From the IMG/VR virus record IMGVR_UViG_3300045286_000131, positions 1-64,000 of that record: a DNA stretch of 64,000 bases, one strand, 5' to 3'. Positions 8,625 through 17,586 of the stretch are shown piece after piece (the first letter of the stretch is position 1; every line of letters starts with the position of its first letter). The translations under genes and the position numbers were made by a program. The notes under the pieces were generated by a model. The model made no database searches and was not told the origin of the DNA. It saw only the letters and a program-made list of their open reading frames with translations. Origin of the DNA: a virus.

Positions 8625-8951
8625 ATGAGAACGCTGCTTGAAATCGCCAATCGCATCCCGCCGTGCAAATGCCGCGCGATTGCCAGAAAGAATCGCGGGA
8701 TGAAGCTGAAGACGCACGACGACATTGCCGCCGAATGCGGACTCAGCCGGCGAACCGTGATGCGCTACTCCCGCATGAAGGACTGGAATTCGATTCCGTT
8801 CGAGATGGCTCAGAAGTTTGCCAACGCCTGCGGCGTGAACCATCTTTCGCCTAGCAAGCAAATCCGGTTTTTGCGTCACGGTAAAACCATGTTCCTAAGA
8901 AACGCGCGGCCGAAGCAGCGCGTGATGCTGAAAAAACTGATGTCGGGTTAG
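8625..8951 (+). CDS. putative helix-turn-helix DNA-binding protein
   Basis: A basic 108-residue protein. Residues about 28-45 (THDDIAAECGLSRRTVMR) form a likely helix-turn-helix, followed by further basic helices. It ends tail-to-tail with the large terminase gene with a four-base overlap. Its size, charge and position next to the terminase make a small terminase subunit possible, but opposite orientation and lack of a specific match leave a general DNA-binding role equally likely. Confidence 0.45.
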   Translation: MRTLLEIANRIPPCKCRAIARKNRGMKLKTHDDIAAECGLSRRTVMRYSRMKDWNSIPFEMAQKFANACGVNHLSPSKQIRFLRHGKTMFLRNARPKQRVMLKKLMSG

Positions 8952-10516
8952 ACTTGGATGTTGAACGAAGCCCCCTTGCGGTTTCCAGAGCCGGAGTTGA
9001 ACTGGTTCACAATGGCCTCAAGCTCTTCGGCGCATTCCTTGATTAAGGCGTAAGTTAGCGCGTCAAAAATATGTTTGTCGCTGCCAATGACGTAGTTCAG
9101 CCGGCCCTTCCCCTTTTTCAAATTCTTCAGCATCCGAATCACCGCCTTGCAATGCGCGGAAATCTTTATCCGGCCGGAAGCCAAAAGCTGCTTCAAAAGC
9201 TGGACGCGGACAGCGACGGAGCCGGCTGATTTTTCAACGCCCTGAAGCATGAATCGGTTGTTCGACGCGGCGGCAACCACAAGGTATTGAAACGTGTCGG
9301 CGGCGGCATTGTATTTTTCCAAAGATGAAGTATCCGACCACGACCGCTCAAAATTCAAAGGGCGTCCCGCCAGACGTTCAAGCAGGCTGCAAATTTCCGT
9401 AAACTCAACCGTGAAGTCCTCAATGCTTACGTTTTCTCCGACCACTTCAAGCTCGTCGAGAACTGTGAAGCATTTCCGGTTTCCGACTTGAATCGGCTCC
9501 AACGCGACGGCGGCATGGTTCACGTCGCCCAAGTCCCAGCCGGTGACAACATCCACGCACGCCGGGGATGGGTTGATGCACTCCCAATCATCCTCGTTTT
9601 TTGAAGAGGCGTCTCCGACGACATGGACGGCTTCATTGAATGTCCCGCGAAAATGAAACGTCTCGTTCGTCTTGTGGAAGACCCACTGGCCCTTGACGTA
9701 GCGCGCGTAAAGAATCGGATCGTAGGAATACTGCGCCTTCAGTTCGTCGAGCTTCTGCTTTGAGAGGAACGGATTTTCTTCGGGGAACATTTCCGTAAGC
9801 GCAAGCCCGCGCTGGAAAATTTCAAACGGCTCCTTGTCCATCGGAAGCTGCTTTTCATCCGCGCAGTAAACAAGATAGTCGTCGTATTTCATCGTCCGCT
9901 CCTGATACCACACCTTGTAAATCCAAGACTCGTCGCCGTCCTCGGCCGGGTTTGTGTCGGCAATCCAAAGATGCTCTTCAAACTTCAGATGCGGCATACG
10001 GAGACGCGGCAGGCAGACGGACAAAACTTTCCGGTCGTTGAACTTGTCCAACTCGGAAAAATAGATGCACGAAAACGACTGCTCCTTAATCAGTTTTTCG
10101 ATGTCCTGAACGTAGTCGAGCGAGAACAGGTAGCATTCGGATTCGGTTCCATGCGCGTTCCTGACCTTTAGGAACGGAGTTCTGGTGATGCCGGAAACCT
10201 TCGGCCCCGGCGTTCCGGTATTGTCAACGGTCGTGTAGTTCATCCCAATGTCGGCCTTGATCCACTCCGGCAGGATGTATTCGTTGAACAGTGACCAAGC
10301 GCCGCCTTCCTTTGACGTTTTGATTGTGCGTGAGAAGAACGCCATCCGCGCGCGGTTTGTGTCCCAGAGATGCCGGGCAAGCTTGTGTCCGACGGCAAAG
10401 CTTTTACCGGAAAGCGACGGCCCGCTGGCGAGATGCGCGCGGGCCTTTGAGTTGAACAAGTCGAAGCCTTTTCCGAACAGATTCGGATACCAGACCCCAT
10501 CAGGCGTGTGTGGCAT
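8948..10516 (-). CDS. terL: terminase large subunit
   Basis: A 522-residue DNA-packaging motor. The ATPase part has a Walker A motif GPSLSGKS (residues 32-39) and a Walker B strand CIYFSE near residue 150. The C-terminal nuclease part has the expected acidic residues in GWDLGD, WSDTSS and the DKHIFDAL motif near the end. It would cut concatemers and pump DNA through the portal encoded next door. Unusually, it is the only virion-assembly gene on the minus strand and diverges from the portal operon. A -10-like hexamer lies 7 bases before its ATG. Confidence 0.92.
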   Translation of the reverse strand: MPHTPDGVWYPNLFGKGFDLFNSKARAHLASGPSLSGKSFAVGHKLARHLWDTNRARMAFFSRTIKTSKEGGAWSLFNEYILPEWIKADIGMNYTTVDNTGTPGPKVSGITRTPFLKVRNAHGTESECYLFSLDYVQDIEKLIKEQSFSCIYFSELDKFNDRKVLSVCLPRLRMPHLKFEEHLWIADTNPAEDGDESWIYKVWYQERTMKYDDYLVYCADEKQLPMDKEPFEIFQRGLALTEMFPEENPFLSKQKLDELKAQYSYDPILYARYVKGQWVFHKTNETFHFRGTFNEAVHVVGDASSKNEDDWECINPSPACVDVVTGWDLGDVNHAAVALEPIQVGNRKCFTVLDELEVVGENVSIEDFTVEFTEICSLLERLAGRPLNFERSWSDTSSLEKYNAAADTFQYLVVAAASNNRFMLQGVEKSAGSVAVRVQLLKQLLASGRIKISAHCKAVIRMLKNLKKGKGRLNYVIGSDKHIFDALTYALIKECAEELEAIVNQFNSGSGNRKGASFNIQV

Positions 10517-10523
10517 ATTTGCA

Positions 10524-10551
10524 AATTTAGCCTTGCTTTGAATAAATCCAA
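10524..10551 (-). promoter_or_regulatory. candidate terminase promoter
   Basis: Read on the minus strand, TTGGAT and TAAATT are 16 bases apart, and the -10 hexamer ends 7 bases before the terminase ATG. The match is modest (3/6 and 4/6), but the distance to the start repeats the pattern of other operon heads here. Confidence 0.3.
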
Positions 10552-10560
10552 GAGTAAAGT
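10533..10560 (+). promoter_or_regulatory. candidate promoter of the portal/capsid operon
   Basis: TTGCTT, 16 bases, then TAAAGT, ending 9 bases before the ATG at 10570. The leader TAAAGTCGAA plus most of the next bases is shared with the start of the tail operon at 21546, with 16 of 18 bases identical up to and including the ATG. It overlaps the terminase promoter candidate on the other strand. Confidence 0.4.
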
Positions 10561-10569
10561 CGAAATGCT

Positions 10570-10869
10570 ATGCAAACTGATTCACCAGTCACGGTTACAA
10601 TCCCGCCCACCAGCGAACTCGCCAAAAACATTGGCGTCGAAGCGAAGTCCCTCGCCGTTGGCGATGAGATTGAAATGACCGGCAAGGTTACTGCATCGGA
10701 CGAAAGCGGCATCACCATCGAACTCGCCAGCGCCACCAAGCCGGCCGAAGGCGGAGCGCCGGAGAAGGAAAGCCCCAAAGAAGACGCGGCGGAAGGCGGG
10801 GAATCCGCCGAAGGCGACACCAGCAAGGCGACCGATTTCGTCAAGAAGCAGATGAGCATGGGCGCATGA
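10570..10869 (+). CDS. hypothetical protein, 99 residues
   Basis: The first gene of the head operon. Residues 1-58 could form a small beta domain (EIEMTGKVTAS, GITIELAS) and the rest is a Glu/Ala/Gly-rich acidic tail. Not recognised. It may be a minor head or packaging accessory protein. Confidence 0.5.
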   Translation: MQTDSPVTVTIPPTSELAKNIGVEAKSLAVGDEIEMTGKVTASDESGITIELASATKPAEGGAPEKESPKEDAAEGGESAEGDTSKATDFVKKQMSMGA

Positions 10870-10896
10870 TAATCCGGCCGCGCGCCGGCTGTGATT

Positions 10897-13320
10897 ATGA
10901 TTGACCTGCAAATCTTGAGCCAAAGGGGCATCACCAGCGATGCCCTTAAAAAACTTTTCTCCGCAAATCCCGAAGACACGAAGGACTTGGACAAGGAGGC
11001 AGTCAAGCGCGTTGACGCCTTGAAGAACCGAATCCGCTCCCGCATCCAAGAGGGAATGACGCGCAACCTGAAGGACTGGCGCTGGCTCTACGCTTTGGAT
11101 GTCGCTTGGGAGACTCCCTTCCGTCAAATCAACCCGACGCTGCTTCAGTCGTTGGTTGACAGTGGCCCGAATCCAAACAATGAAGACGTGATGAAGGTTG
11201 TCGCCGGGCTTGGACTTGAGCGATTTGTCACCGAGGAAAAAGACGCCGACGGAAAGGGGACTGGCAAAAAGATGCTGGATGTCCCGACGTTTTTCAACCT
11301 GCTCGTTCCGCTCGTAAAAGCCTACGTCACAATCCGCATGGCGAAGATTGTGAACGACCGGATTAACAACGGTTTTCTTGAAATCCAGCCGGCCCGCGCG
11401 AACACGATAAACAGGATGCGGACAGAGGCGCTTAACGCGCGCATCCGCATCATGGAGTCGCAGTTTTCCTACGTCGAAACCTTCCGCAAGCTTGTCCTTA
11501 ATACGCTTCACTACGGCACCGCGATTCAGTTCATCATGGAGGAATGGTATTCTGAGACGCAGTTGAAGAAGGCGACCAAGGACGACGTTTTTCTTGGACT
11601 GAAGAAAAAAGACGCTGGCGGGGCCGAAGTGAACATAAAAGAAGACGACGAAATTACAGTCGTTTCCAAGGAGGGATTGCGCTACAAAATTCCGCATCCT
11701 TCCCGCCAGTTTCGCGATTTAGACCATCCGCTTCACACGTTGAATAGCGATTCTGGCTGCGCTTACGTCGGCTACTGGTCGGTTGTCCGCTACCGCGACA
11801 TTCTCAACAAGGGCTTTTGGAATATCAGCGCCGTTCCGCTTGGCAATACCAACATCATTGGCGAAAACTCCGCGTTTTTTCAGACCGTCTATTCCGCCTG
11901 CAAGTTAAAGATTCCGCTCGCCGAAGGCGCGGCGGCGGCGGAAGGCGGCGTTGGCACTGGAAAAAACGACGCCGAGCGCCAGATGTCGAACCAGTTTTAC
12001 GGGACAGACCAAGAAGACCAAGGCGTTTTGCTGACAAACTATTTCGAGAAGCTTGTGCCCTCGGAATGCGGGCTTGGCGACTACGCGCATCCAGTGTGGT
12101 TTCGCTTTGTGGTTGCGTCGGATTCAGCCACCGTGCTTTACGCCGCGCCGCTGCCTTCCTGCCCGGCGATTTACGCCGGCTACGACCCCGACGAGTCCAA
12201 GGACAAGAATATGTCCATGTCGCTCGAAGTGATTCCGTTTCAGGATCAGTTTGGAATGGTGCTGAGTCAGATTGTTTTGTCGGCCAAGCAAAATCTGGCG
12301 AACATGACGCTGATTAACTCCGACATCCTCGACGACGACCAAGTTGCCAAGGTGAGAAATCTTGGCGAGGGATTTTTCCGCAAGCTGAACATCTTCTCAA
12401 CATCCTTCAAAAAGATGATGAAGATGAAGACCGACCCGGAGCAGGCGCTTGTTTCCCACACGCTGCCGAAGGCTAACGTGGCGGAACTCACGAACGTCCT
12501 GAAGACCATCTTGGATGTCTTGGAGCGTGTGTTGATGATGTCGAACGTGGAAATCGCGCAGCAGGCATCGCATGAGCAGCCGGCGGCGGAAATCACTCAG
12601 CTTGCGGCCTCGACGACGAGCCGCGTTGCCTACACCGCAATCTCAATTGACGGCGCGCTCGACGCGCAGAAGCGCCAGCTTTACGAATACACAATGGCGT
12701 ATGGCGACGAGTATTTTTACGCGCACGTTCCGTCCGACCCGCCGCTGGACAAAACGCATCTTTCGCTGCTTGGATTCGACTACGCAAGCGGCGACATCCT
12801 TTTCTCCGGCGACAAATACCGGCGCGTGAAAGTGAACCTAAAGCGGCTTCTGATTCCGTTGCACGAATTTGCCAAGTGCAACTTCAACGAGCCGCAGCGC
12901 GTTGACGCCAAGACGGCGGCATCCATCGCGCAACTTCTGCAACCGCTGATGAGCAATCCCGCCATCATGCAGATTCTTGGCCCGCAGCAGATAATTGGCA
13001 TCACAAACCAGATGGGCAAGCTCGTAGGCTGGGACGATGATTTCCGTCTGCGCGCGGCAAACAAGTCGCCGGAACAAATCCAGCAGGAAGCCCAGATGCA
13101 GTTGAAGAAGACCATCGCGGCGCTCATGCAGCAAGTGGATGCAAAGATTCTCGCCGACATAAAACCGCTCGCGGAAAAGGTTCAGGAAATTTCCAAAGCC
13201 GTCGGCGCAATCGAACACGCCGCCGGCCTCGCGGATCATTCCGCCTCGCCGGGCATGAGTCCGGCACCGCAGCCAATCCCTCAAAATGCTCAACCTCTCC
13301 CCGCAGCCGCCCAACAGTGA
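10897..13320 (+). CDS. putative portal protein
   Basis: An 807-residue protein assigned as the portal from its size, its position after the terminase and before scaffold and capsid genes, and its general makeup. It has a long alpha/beta body, a helical region from about residue 530, and a C-terminal helix followed by a Pro/Gln-rich tail, as in large podovirus portals. The portal forms the dodecameric ring through which the terminase pumps DNA. A GTG six bases upstream could be the true start. Its 3' end overlaps the next gene by 35 bases. No diagnostic motif exists, so the call rests on context. Confidence 0.72.
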   Translation: MIDLQILSQRGITSDALKKLFSANPEDTKDLDKEAVKRVDALKNRIRSRIQEGMTRNLKDWRWLYALDVAWETPFRQINPTLLQSLVDSGPNPNNEDVMKVVAGLGLERFVTEEKDADGKGTGKKMLDVPTFFNLLVPLVKAYVTIRMAKIVNDRINNGFLEIQPARANTINRMRTEALNARIRIMESQFSYVETFRKLVLNTLHYGTAIQFIMEEWYSETQLKKATKDDVFLGLKKKDAGGAEVNIKEDDEITVVSKEGLRYKIPHPSRQFRDLDHPLHTLNSDSGCAYVGYWSVVRYRDILNKGFWNISAVPLGNTNIIGENSAFFQTVYSACKLKIPLAEGAAAAEGGVGTGKNDAERQMSNQFYGTDQEDQGVLLTNYFEKLVPSECGLGDYAHPVWFRFVVASDSATVLYAAPLPSCPAIYAGYDPDESKDKNMSMSLEVIPFQDQFGMVLSQIVLSAKQNLANMTLINSDILDDDQVAKVRNLGEGFFRKLNIFSTSFKKMMKMKTDPEQALVSHTLPKANVAELTNVLKTILDVLERVLMMSNVEIAQQASHEQPAAEITQLAASTTSRVAYTAISIDGALDAQKRQLYEYTMAYGDEYFYAHVPSDPPLDKTHLSLLGFDYASGDILFSGDKYRRVKVNLKRLLIPLHEFAKCNFNEPQRVDAKTAASIAQLLQPLMSNPAIMQILGPQQIIGITNQMGKLVGWDDDFRLRAANKSPEQIQQEAQMQLKKTIAALMQQVDAKILADIKPLAEKVQEISKAVGAIEHAAGLADHSASPGMSPAPQPIPQNAQPLPAAAQQ

Positions 13321-13609
13321 GGACGTAAAAAAACTTCGCGCGTGGTTAAACCAGCCGGAATTCAAATTGCTTGAGGCGTATCTTGTCGCCAAGGATGCCG
13401 AATTTACGGCCGAAGCCGGCAATAAGCTGATTGGATCTTCCAGCATTGACGGCATTGCCGGCGTGGAGGAAAACGTAAAGGATGCACAGGAATTTGCAGA
13501 AAAAGCGCGCACATACCGCGCCGTGATTGACGTTTTGCGCGATGTCAAAAATCCTAAAAAAAGCCTTGAAACTCAAAAAGTCGAGCCTACGATAGTCGTA
13601 AATACTTAA
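13286..13609 (+). CDS. hypothetical head-module protein, 107 residues
   Basis: Overlaps the portal gene by 35 bases and ends 6 bases before the scaffold gene. A mostly helical protein without a recognised domain. Location implies a role in head assembly or a structural accessory role. Confidence 0.55.
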   Translation: MLNLSPQPPNSEDVKKLRAWLNQPEFKLLEAYLVAKDAEFTAEAGNKLIGSSSIDGIAGVEENVKDAQEFAEKARTYRAVIDVLRDVKNPKKSLETQKVEPTIVVNT

Positions 13610-13615
13610 TAATTT

Positions 13616-15091
13616 ATGGCTAAAAACGAATTCAGCTTCACCAAAACCAAAAAGCCCGAAGTAAAGCCCGCGTCACCTGAGCCGAAGCCGGCTGAAAAGC
13701 CCCCGACGCCGGAAGAGATTGAGCAGTCCAAAGCCGAAATGCTGGACTCACTTGGATTTGGCGGTGGCGCTGAAAAAAAGAAGCCGGCCGCGCCGCCGGA
13801 AAAGAAGCCCGAAGGCGAGAAGCCGGCCGGTGAGGCGAAGCCCGAAGAAGCCAAGCCTGAAGCCGGCAAGCCAGCCGCGAAGACGCCGGACAAAATCGCT
13901 TCCACCGAAGACATCATTTCCAAGACCGCTGCGAAGACCGCCGCTGCCGTCGCTGAAAAACTTTCCCCGCCGAAGCCGGAGGCGGAAGAGGTCGAGGACG
14001 CCGGAATTGAGTTGAAGCCGGAAGACCAGAAGGAGTCCCGCATTCTGGCGAAGCTCGCCGAAATCAATCCGTCCAAATACGGCGATTCTGTCAAGCAGTT
14101 CGAGGACTGGTGTTCCAAGCTCTACAAATACGAGGAAAAGTGGCTGGCGGAAAACCCCGGCAAGAAGTTCAACATTGACGACGAGGAACACGCCGAATTC
14201 ATCGAACAGAACCAGCCGGAGATTGACGAGGACGATTACGAGGAAGCCAAGATTCAACATCGCGTTGACGAGGCTTACGAGCGCCGCATTGCGCCGGAGC
14301 AGCGCATCAAGGAAACGCGGGAACGGATTCAAGCCGCGATGCCAACCATTGTCAGAAATGTCCACAAGGGAGCCTACAATCTGATTGAAAAAATCAACCC
14401 CGAACTCGCCGCGTTGCTGAAAAACGAGAAAGGCGAAATTGTCATGGAGGACGCGAACTTCAAGAAGATTGAAGCCGCCGATCCGATTGCCTACAAAGGC
14501 TTGATTCCGATTGTCACCAGCGCCGCTCAGGTTTTGACATCGCTGGAACAGATTTCAATTCCCGGCATTTCGCTGAAGCTCGACCCGGAAAATGTTCCGG
14601 CCCACGCCGAAATTCTCGCCCTTGCGAAAACTTACGAGGACACGCTGATGAAAGCGCCGGAAGACGTTCGCATTGTAAACGGCCGCGCATTCATTACCGC
14701 TGCGGATCGCGCTGCGCGCATTGACAAAATCAACGCCGCGAAAACGTCCAAGGCGACGAAGCAGAAGAAGATTTCGGAACTCAATGACTCGACGTGGACG
14801 GTCGGGCCGGAAGAGCTTTCGGAGATTCTGGTGGAGAAGCTTGCGGCGAAGGCGAAGGCTTCAATTTCCGAAAACGACGAGCTTGCAAGGAAAAAATATG
14901 GCGGCGAGAAAAAACCCGCGAGTCCGAATTATGCGCCGCCGATTGTCCGGCCGGAAGCCGGTGCCAGCCGCGAAAAACCACGCCCGCCGCAAGCAGGGGG
15001 CGGTGTTGAGCAAGTGACAGCATCTTCACCAACTGGCGACGGGGATAAAAAATTCTCTGAAACCGCTACCGAAGTAGCGTTTGCAGGCTAG
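13616..15091 (+). CDS. putative scaffolding protein
   Basis: A 491-residue, highly charged protein. Residues 1-120 are Lys/Glu/Pro/Ala repeats (PKPAEKPPTPEE style), the middle is helical with long charged stretches likely to form coiled coils, and the C-terminus is again low in complexity. This makeup and the place directly before the capsid gene fit a scaffold that guides capsid assembly and is then removed. No protease motif is seen in it. The ATG has an AT-rich leader without a Shine-Dalgarno sequence. Confidence 0.65.
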   Translation: MAKNEFSFTKTKKPEVKPASPEPKPAEKPPTPEEIEQSKAEMLDSLGFGGGAEKKKPAAPPEKKPEGEKPAGEAKPEEAKPEAGKPAAKTPDKIASTEDIISKTAAKTAAAVAEKLSPPKPEAEEVEDAGIELKPEDQKESRILAKLAEINPSKYGDSVKQFEDWCSKLYKYEEKWLAENPGKKFNIDDEEHAEFIEQNQPEIDEDDYEEAKIQHRVDEAYERRIAPEQRIKETRERIQAAMPTIVRNVHKGAYNLIEKINPELAALLKNEKGEIVMEDANFKKIEAADPIAYKGLIPIVTSAAQVLTSLEQISIPGISLKLDPENVPAHAEILALAKTYEDTLMKAPEDVRIVNGRAFITAADRAARIDKINAAKTSKATKQKKISELNDSTWTVGPEELSEILVEKLAAKAKASISENDELARKKYGGEKKPASPNYAPPIVRPEAGASREKPRPPQAGGGVEQVTASSPTGDGDKKFSETATEVAFAG

Positions 15092-15146
15092 GATATTTGT
15101 AATAGGTTTCGTGCTGGAATGAATCCGGCCGAAACCGAAAACAAAT

Positions 15147-16889
15147 ATGCCAGCCTCACCCTTCCAAAATACACCGTGCAAAGTTGTTGCAACGAACAAC
15201 TTTGATACCGTCGGCACCATCACCCTCGCGTCTGTCAGTTGCCTGACGCCTGACCAACTCTCCCAGCTTTTCAAGCCGGGCGGCTTGTATGCCGACATGG
15301 ACGCTTGGTTTCGCACCAGCTTTGAAATGCAGGCGTGCGGTATCAAGTCCAACGGCCTTTACGACTGGCTGATGTCCAGCCGCAAGGACGTGAAGAGTCT
15401 CGTTTCGGTTCAGAAGATGGATCGCGGCCCGTCGCTGCTTTTCCCGTTCGTTCTGGCGCGTCAGGATTCCTTTGTGAACCTCGACTTCTTCGCCATCACG
15501 AACGGTTGGCAGAACAACGCCTATACCGCTGGCGTCACCGGCCCGCTCACTTCCGGCGACCTCGCGCTTGGCGCGACGACCGACCGTGTTATCCGCGTCG
15601 TGTCCCGCTACGGCGTTGACCTCGACAGCAAGTGGTTCCTGAGCCGCGACCGCGTTTACATCTCTAACTTGGCTTCCGGCCAGCGCACCGACGGCCAGTG
15701 GAAGGTTCTCGCGTCCGAAGTCTCCGCCGACAACAGCTATGTTGACGTTCTGGTGGCTTCCGAAAACGCCGGCTCCACCGCCGTTTACGATGCGGCCCCG
15801 ACGGCCGGCGTCCTCGTTCGCGGCGGCAACAACGTGAACGACTTCGAGAGCTACTGCGGCAATCGCCCGACGATTGACACCCGCCATCGCGTTCCGTTCT
15901 GGTATCAGACCATGCGGCGCGGCCGGCAGGTGGACAGCGAATACAAGAAGGTTTTCGCGCGGCTCATGGAGTCCAACGAATACTACGCCGAATTCGGCGA
16001 CCTTCCGTTGGCGGAGCGCAACCGTCAGGATGAAGCGAACTACCAGAAACAGTGGCTTAACAGCTTCTTCTGGGGCAAGCCGATTTCCGCCAACCAGACC
16101 CTCGCCGGCTGGCAGTCGCTCGAACAGATTACGTCCGTGACCGGCGCGCACGTTGATCCCGGCTTGGGCGGCAAGCTCGTCGCCTACCGCGCCAACATGA
16201 TTGGCGTCGTCGAGCAGTTGCGCCGCTGTGGCCGCGTCTGGGACTTGCAGAACACGTCATTGAATTTCTACGACTTCCTGCAATCCATCTACGAAATCGT
16301 CCGCGCCCGCAAGTCGCAGGGCAAGGCGGCGGATTCGATTGACGTGTTCACGGATTCCGTGACTGCCGCCAACATGGAGTCGGCGTTTATCGCCTACTAC
16401 AAGAAGGAATACGGCGACATCATCCGCATCAACATCGAAACCGGCGGCAACGAATGGGGCTTCCAGTGGCGCTCCTTTACCGTGAAGTTCCCGGCCGGCG
16501 TGAAAATCAACCTGATTTCCCACGATTATTTCGATGACCTCTACAACGCGCACGTCACCGAAAACTCGGCTGCTGCCGGCCGGTTCCTGATGATTCTGGA
16601 AATGGGCAAGCCCGGCCCGCGCGGCGGCACCATCTATCCCGGCACCATCGCCAGCAACCGCAAGGTTCGCACGCTGGGCGACTTGGAGAAGCTGGCGGCG
16701 CTCGACCCGACGTTCGCCTGTGTCATGGAGCATCCGACCGACGAAATCACGCTCGTCTCGGAAACCGTCACGGCCATTGTGGAATGCCCGCTGAACAACC
16801 TCGTCATCCAGTCCATCGGCTCTGGCGTGCCGGACACTTCGACCGGCTACAACGGCCCGTCGTCTGGCCCGTATCAGCCGCTTTATTAA
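15147..16889 (+). CDS. putative major capsid protein
   Basis: A 580-residue protein placed after the scaffold and directly before an exceptionally strong terminator, as expected of a highly expressed capsid gene. It has no signal peptide, low charge bias and mixed alpha/beta composition. It is longer than typical HK97-fold subunits, so it may carry an insertion domain. The assignment is by position; fold prediction would settle it. The 55-base gap upstream has no obvious promoter. Confidence 0.72.
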   Translation: MPASPFQNTPCKVVATNNFDTVGTITLASVSCLTPDQLSQLFKPGGLYADMDAWFRTSFEMQACGIKSNGLYDWLMSSRKDVKSLVSVQKMDRGPSLLFPFVLARQDSFVNLDFFAITNGWQNNAYTAGVTGPLTSGDLALGATTDRVIRVVSRYGVDLDSKWFLSRDRVYISNLASGQRTDGQWKVLASEVSADNSYVDVLVASENAGSTAVYDAAPTAGVLVRGGNNVNDFESYCGNRPTIDTRHRVPFWYQTMRRGRQVDSEYKKVFARLMESNEYYAEFGDLPLAERNRQDEANYQKQWLNSFFWGKPISANQTLAGWQSLEQITSVTGAHVDPGLGGKLVAYRANMIGVVEQLRRCGRVWDLQNTSLNFYDFLQSIYEIVRARKSQGKAADSIDVFTDSVTAANMESAFIAYYKKEYGDIIRINIETGGNEWGFQWRSFTVKFPAGVKINLISHDYFDDLYNAHVTENSAAAGRFLMILEMGKPGPRGGTIYPGTIASNRKVRTLGDLEKLAALDPTFACVMEHPTDEITLVSETVTAIVECPLNNLVIQSIGSGVPDTSTGYNGPSSGPYQPLY

Positions 16890-16904
16890 GCACGCTTCGG
16901 ATTC

Positions 16905-16936
16905 AAAAACCCCCGGCTTCGGCTGGGGGTTTTTTA
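16905..16936 (+). terminator. intrinsic terminator after the capsid gene
   Basis: An 8-base-pair stem (CCCCCGGC with GCTGGGGG, one G-T wobble) closed by a TTCG tetraloop and followed by six T. A-T pairs extend the stem at its base. It lies about 20 bases after the capsid stop. Confidence 0.92.
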
Positions 16937-16939
16937 TTG

Positions 16940-16966
16940 TTGACAGCTACGCGACTTGCGTATAAT
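16940..16966 (+). promoter_or_regulatory. consensus-like promoter with operator-like spacer
   Basis: Exact TTGACA (16940-16945) and TATAAT (16961-16966) with a short 15-base spacer. The spacer holds TACGCGACTTGCG, nearly palindromic, which recurs with one change (TACGCGACTCGCG) in the promoter at 39979. The -10 ends 10 bases before the ATG at 16977. It starts a new operon straight after the capsid terminator and includes an XRE regulator that could bind the spacer. Confidence 0.75.
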
Positions 16967-16976
16967 CTTTTCGCGC

Positions 16977-17072
16977 ATGAGCCGCCAGACATATTTCATC
17001 GTTGGATTCATGGCCGGCGCGGTGACGGCCGGAGCGATTATCGGCACCGTCCTTTTTATTTACCGCCCTTGA
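16977..17072 (+). CDS. small membrane protein, 31 residues
   Basis: ATG 10 bases after a perfect -10 hexamer, ending three bases before the next ATG. Residues about 6-29 form one hydrophobic helix with small residues (GFMAGAVTAGAIIG), ending in a basic tail. It is the promoter-proximal gene of the accessory operon, so expression is likely. Not recognised. Confidence 0.5.
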   Translation: MSRQTYFIVGFMAGAVTAGAIIGTVLFIYRP

Positions 17073-17075
17073 TTT

Positions 17076-17261
17076 ATGACAAAGCCGACAAGCAAGAAAC
17101 GGAACTTCCCGAAGGCGCTGAAAGAGTGGCGCAAGGGACGCGGATTTACGCAGCAGCAGGCGGCGAAGGTAATCGGCGTCAAGCTTGCCACCTACCGGAA
17201 TTGGGAGCAGGGCAGAAACCGGCCGATTGAGGCGCTGGTTAATTTTCTTTTTCACAAATAA
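17076..17261 (+). CDS. XRE-family helix-turn-helix regulator
   Basis: A 61-residue single-domain Cro/CI-type protein. The helix-turn-helix spans about residues 24-46 (FTQQQAAKVIGVKLATYRNW), followed by the family-typical EQGRNRP. It sits just after a strong promoter whose spacer holds a near-palindrome, which suggests autoregulation. The same element before the 3,234-residue gene suggests a second target. Both regulatory links are inferences. Confidence 0.8.
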   Translation: MTKPTSKKRNFPKALKEWRKGRGFTQQQAAKVIGVKLATYRNWEQGRNRPIEALVNFLFHK

Positions 17262-17265
17262 TTTT

Positions 17266-17580
17266 ATGGCAAAAGTTCCACCAATGCCGAGGCGGCTTTT
17301 CGGAAACCGCGTTATTATCGCCGTCAAACCTTCGGTTGGCGGATTCATTGTGAAGGATGGCGTTCTTGTTCCGAACCGCGAGGGCGAGTTTGGAAACCCG
17401 AACTTCCGCGAAGCAGTCATTGTGATGACCGGCGAAGGCATCACCGAAGACCTGAAGCCCGGCGACAAGGTTTGCTGGAACAGTCGTGGCGGAGTTCCGT
17501 ATCACGGACTGCTTGTGGTGAGCGTGCTGGACATTGAGTTTGTGATTCCGCCTAACGACAAGCTGAGCGACAGCCGATAA
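17266..17580 (+). CDS. GroES-like co-chaperonin
   Basis: A 104-residue protein whose layout follows the GroES/Cpn10 fold: RVIIAVKP near the start, a GGFIVKDGVLVP segment, LKPGDKVCW in the middle and a final strand LDIEFVIP. The mobile loop that docks GroEL seems short. Phage co-chaperonins such as T4 gp31 replace GroES to fold the capsid protein, and this gene lies one small operon after the putative capsid gene. The ATG has an AT-rich leader (AATTTT). Confidence 0.6.
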   Translation: MAKVPPMPRRLFGNRVIIAVKPSVGGFIVKDGVLVPNREGEFGNPNFREAVIVMTGEGITEDLKPGDKVCWNSRGGVPYHGLLVVSVLDIEFVIPPNDKLSDSR

Positions 17581-17586
17581 AACCAC

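Noticed and set aside
10582-11697. A 371-residue minus-strand reading frame opposite the start of the portal gene
   Set aside because: Composition typical of antisense shadow (Arg/His/Val-rich), while the plus frame reads as a natural portal-like protein.
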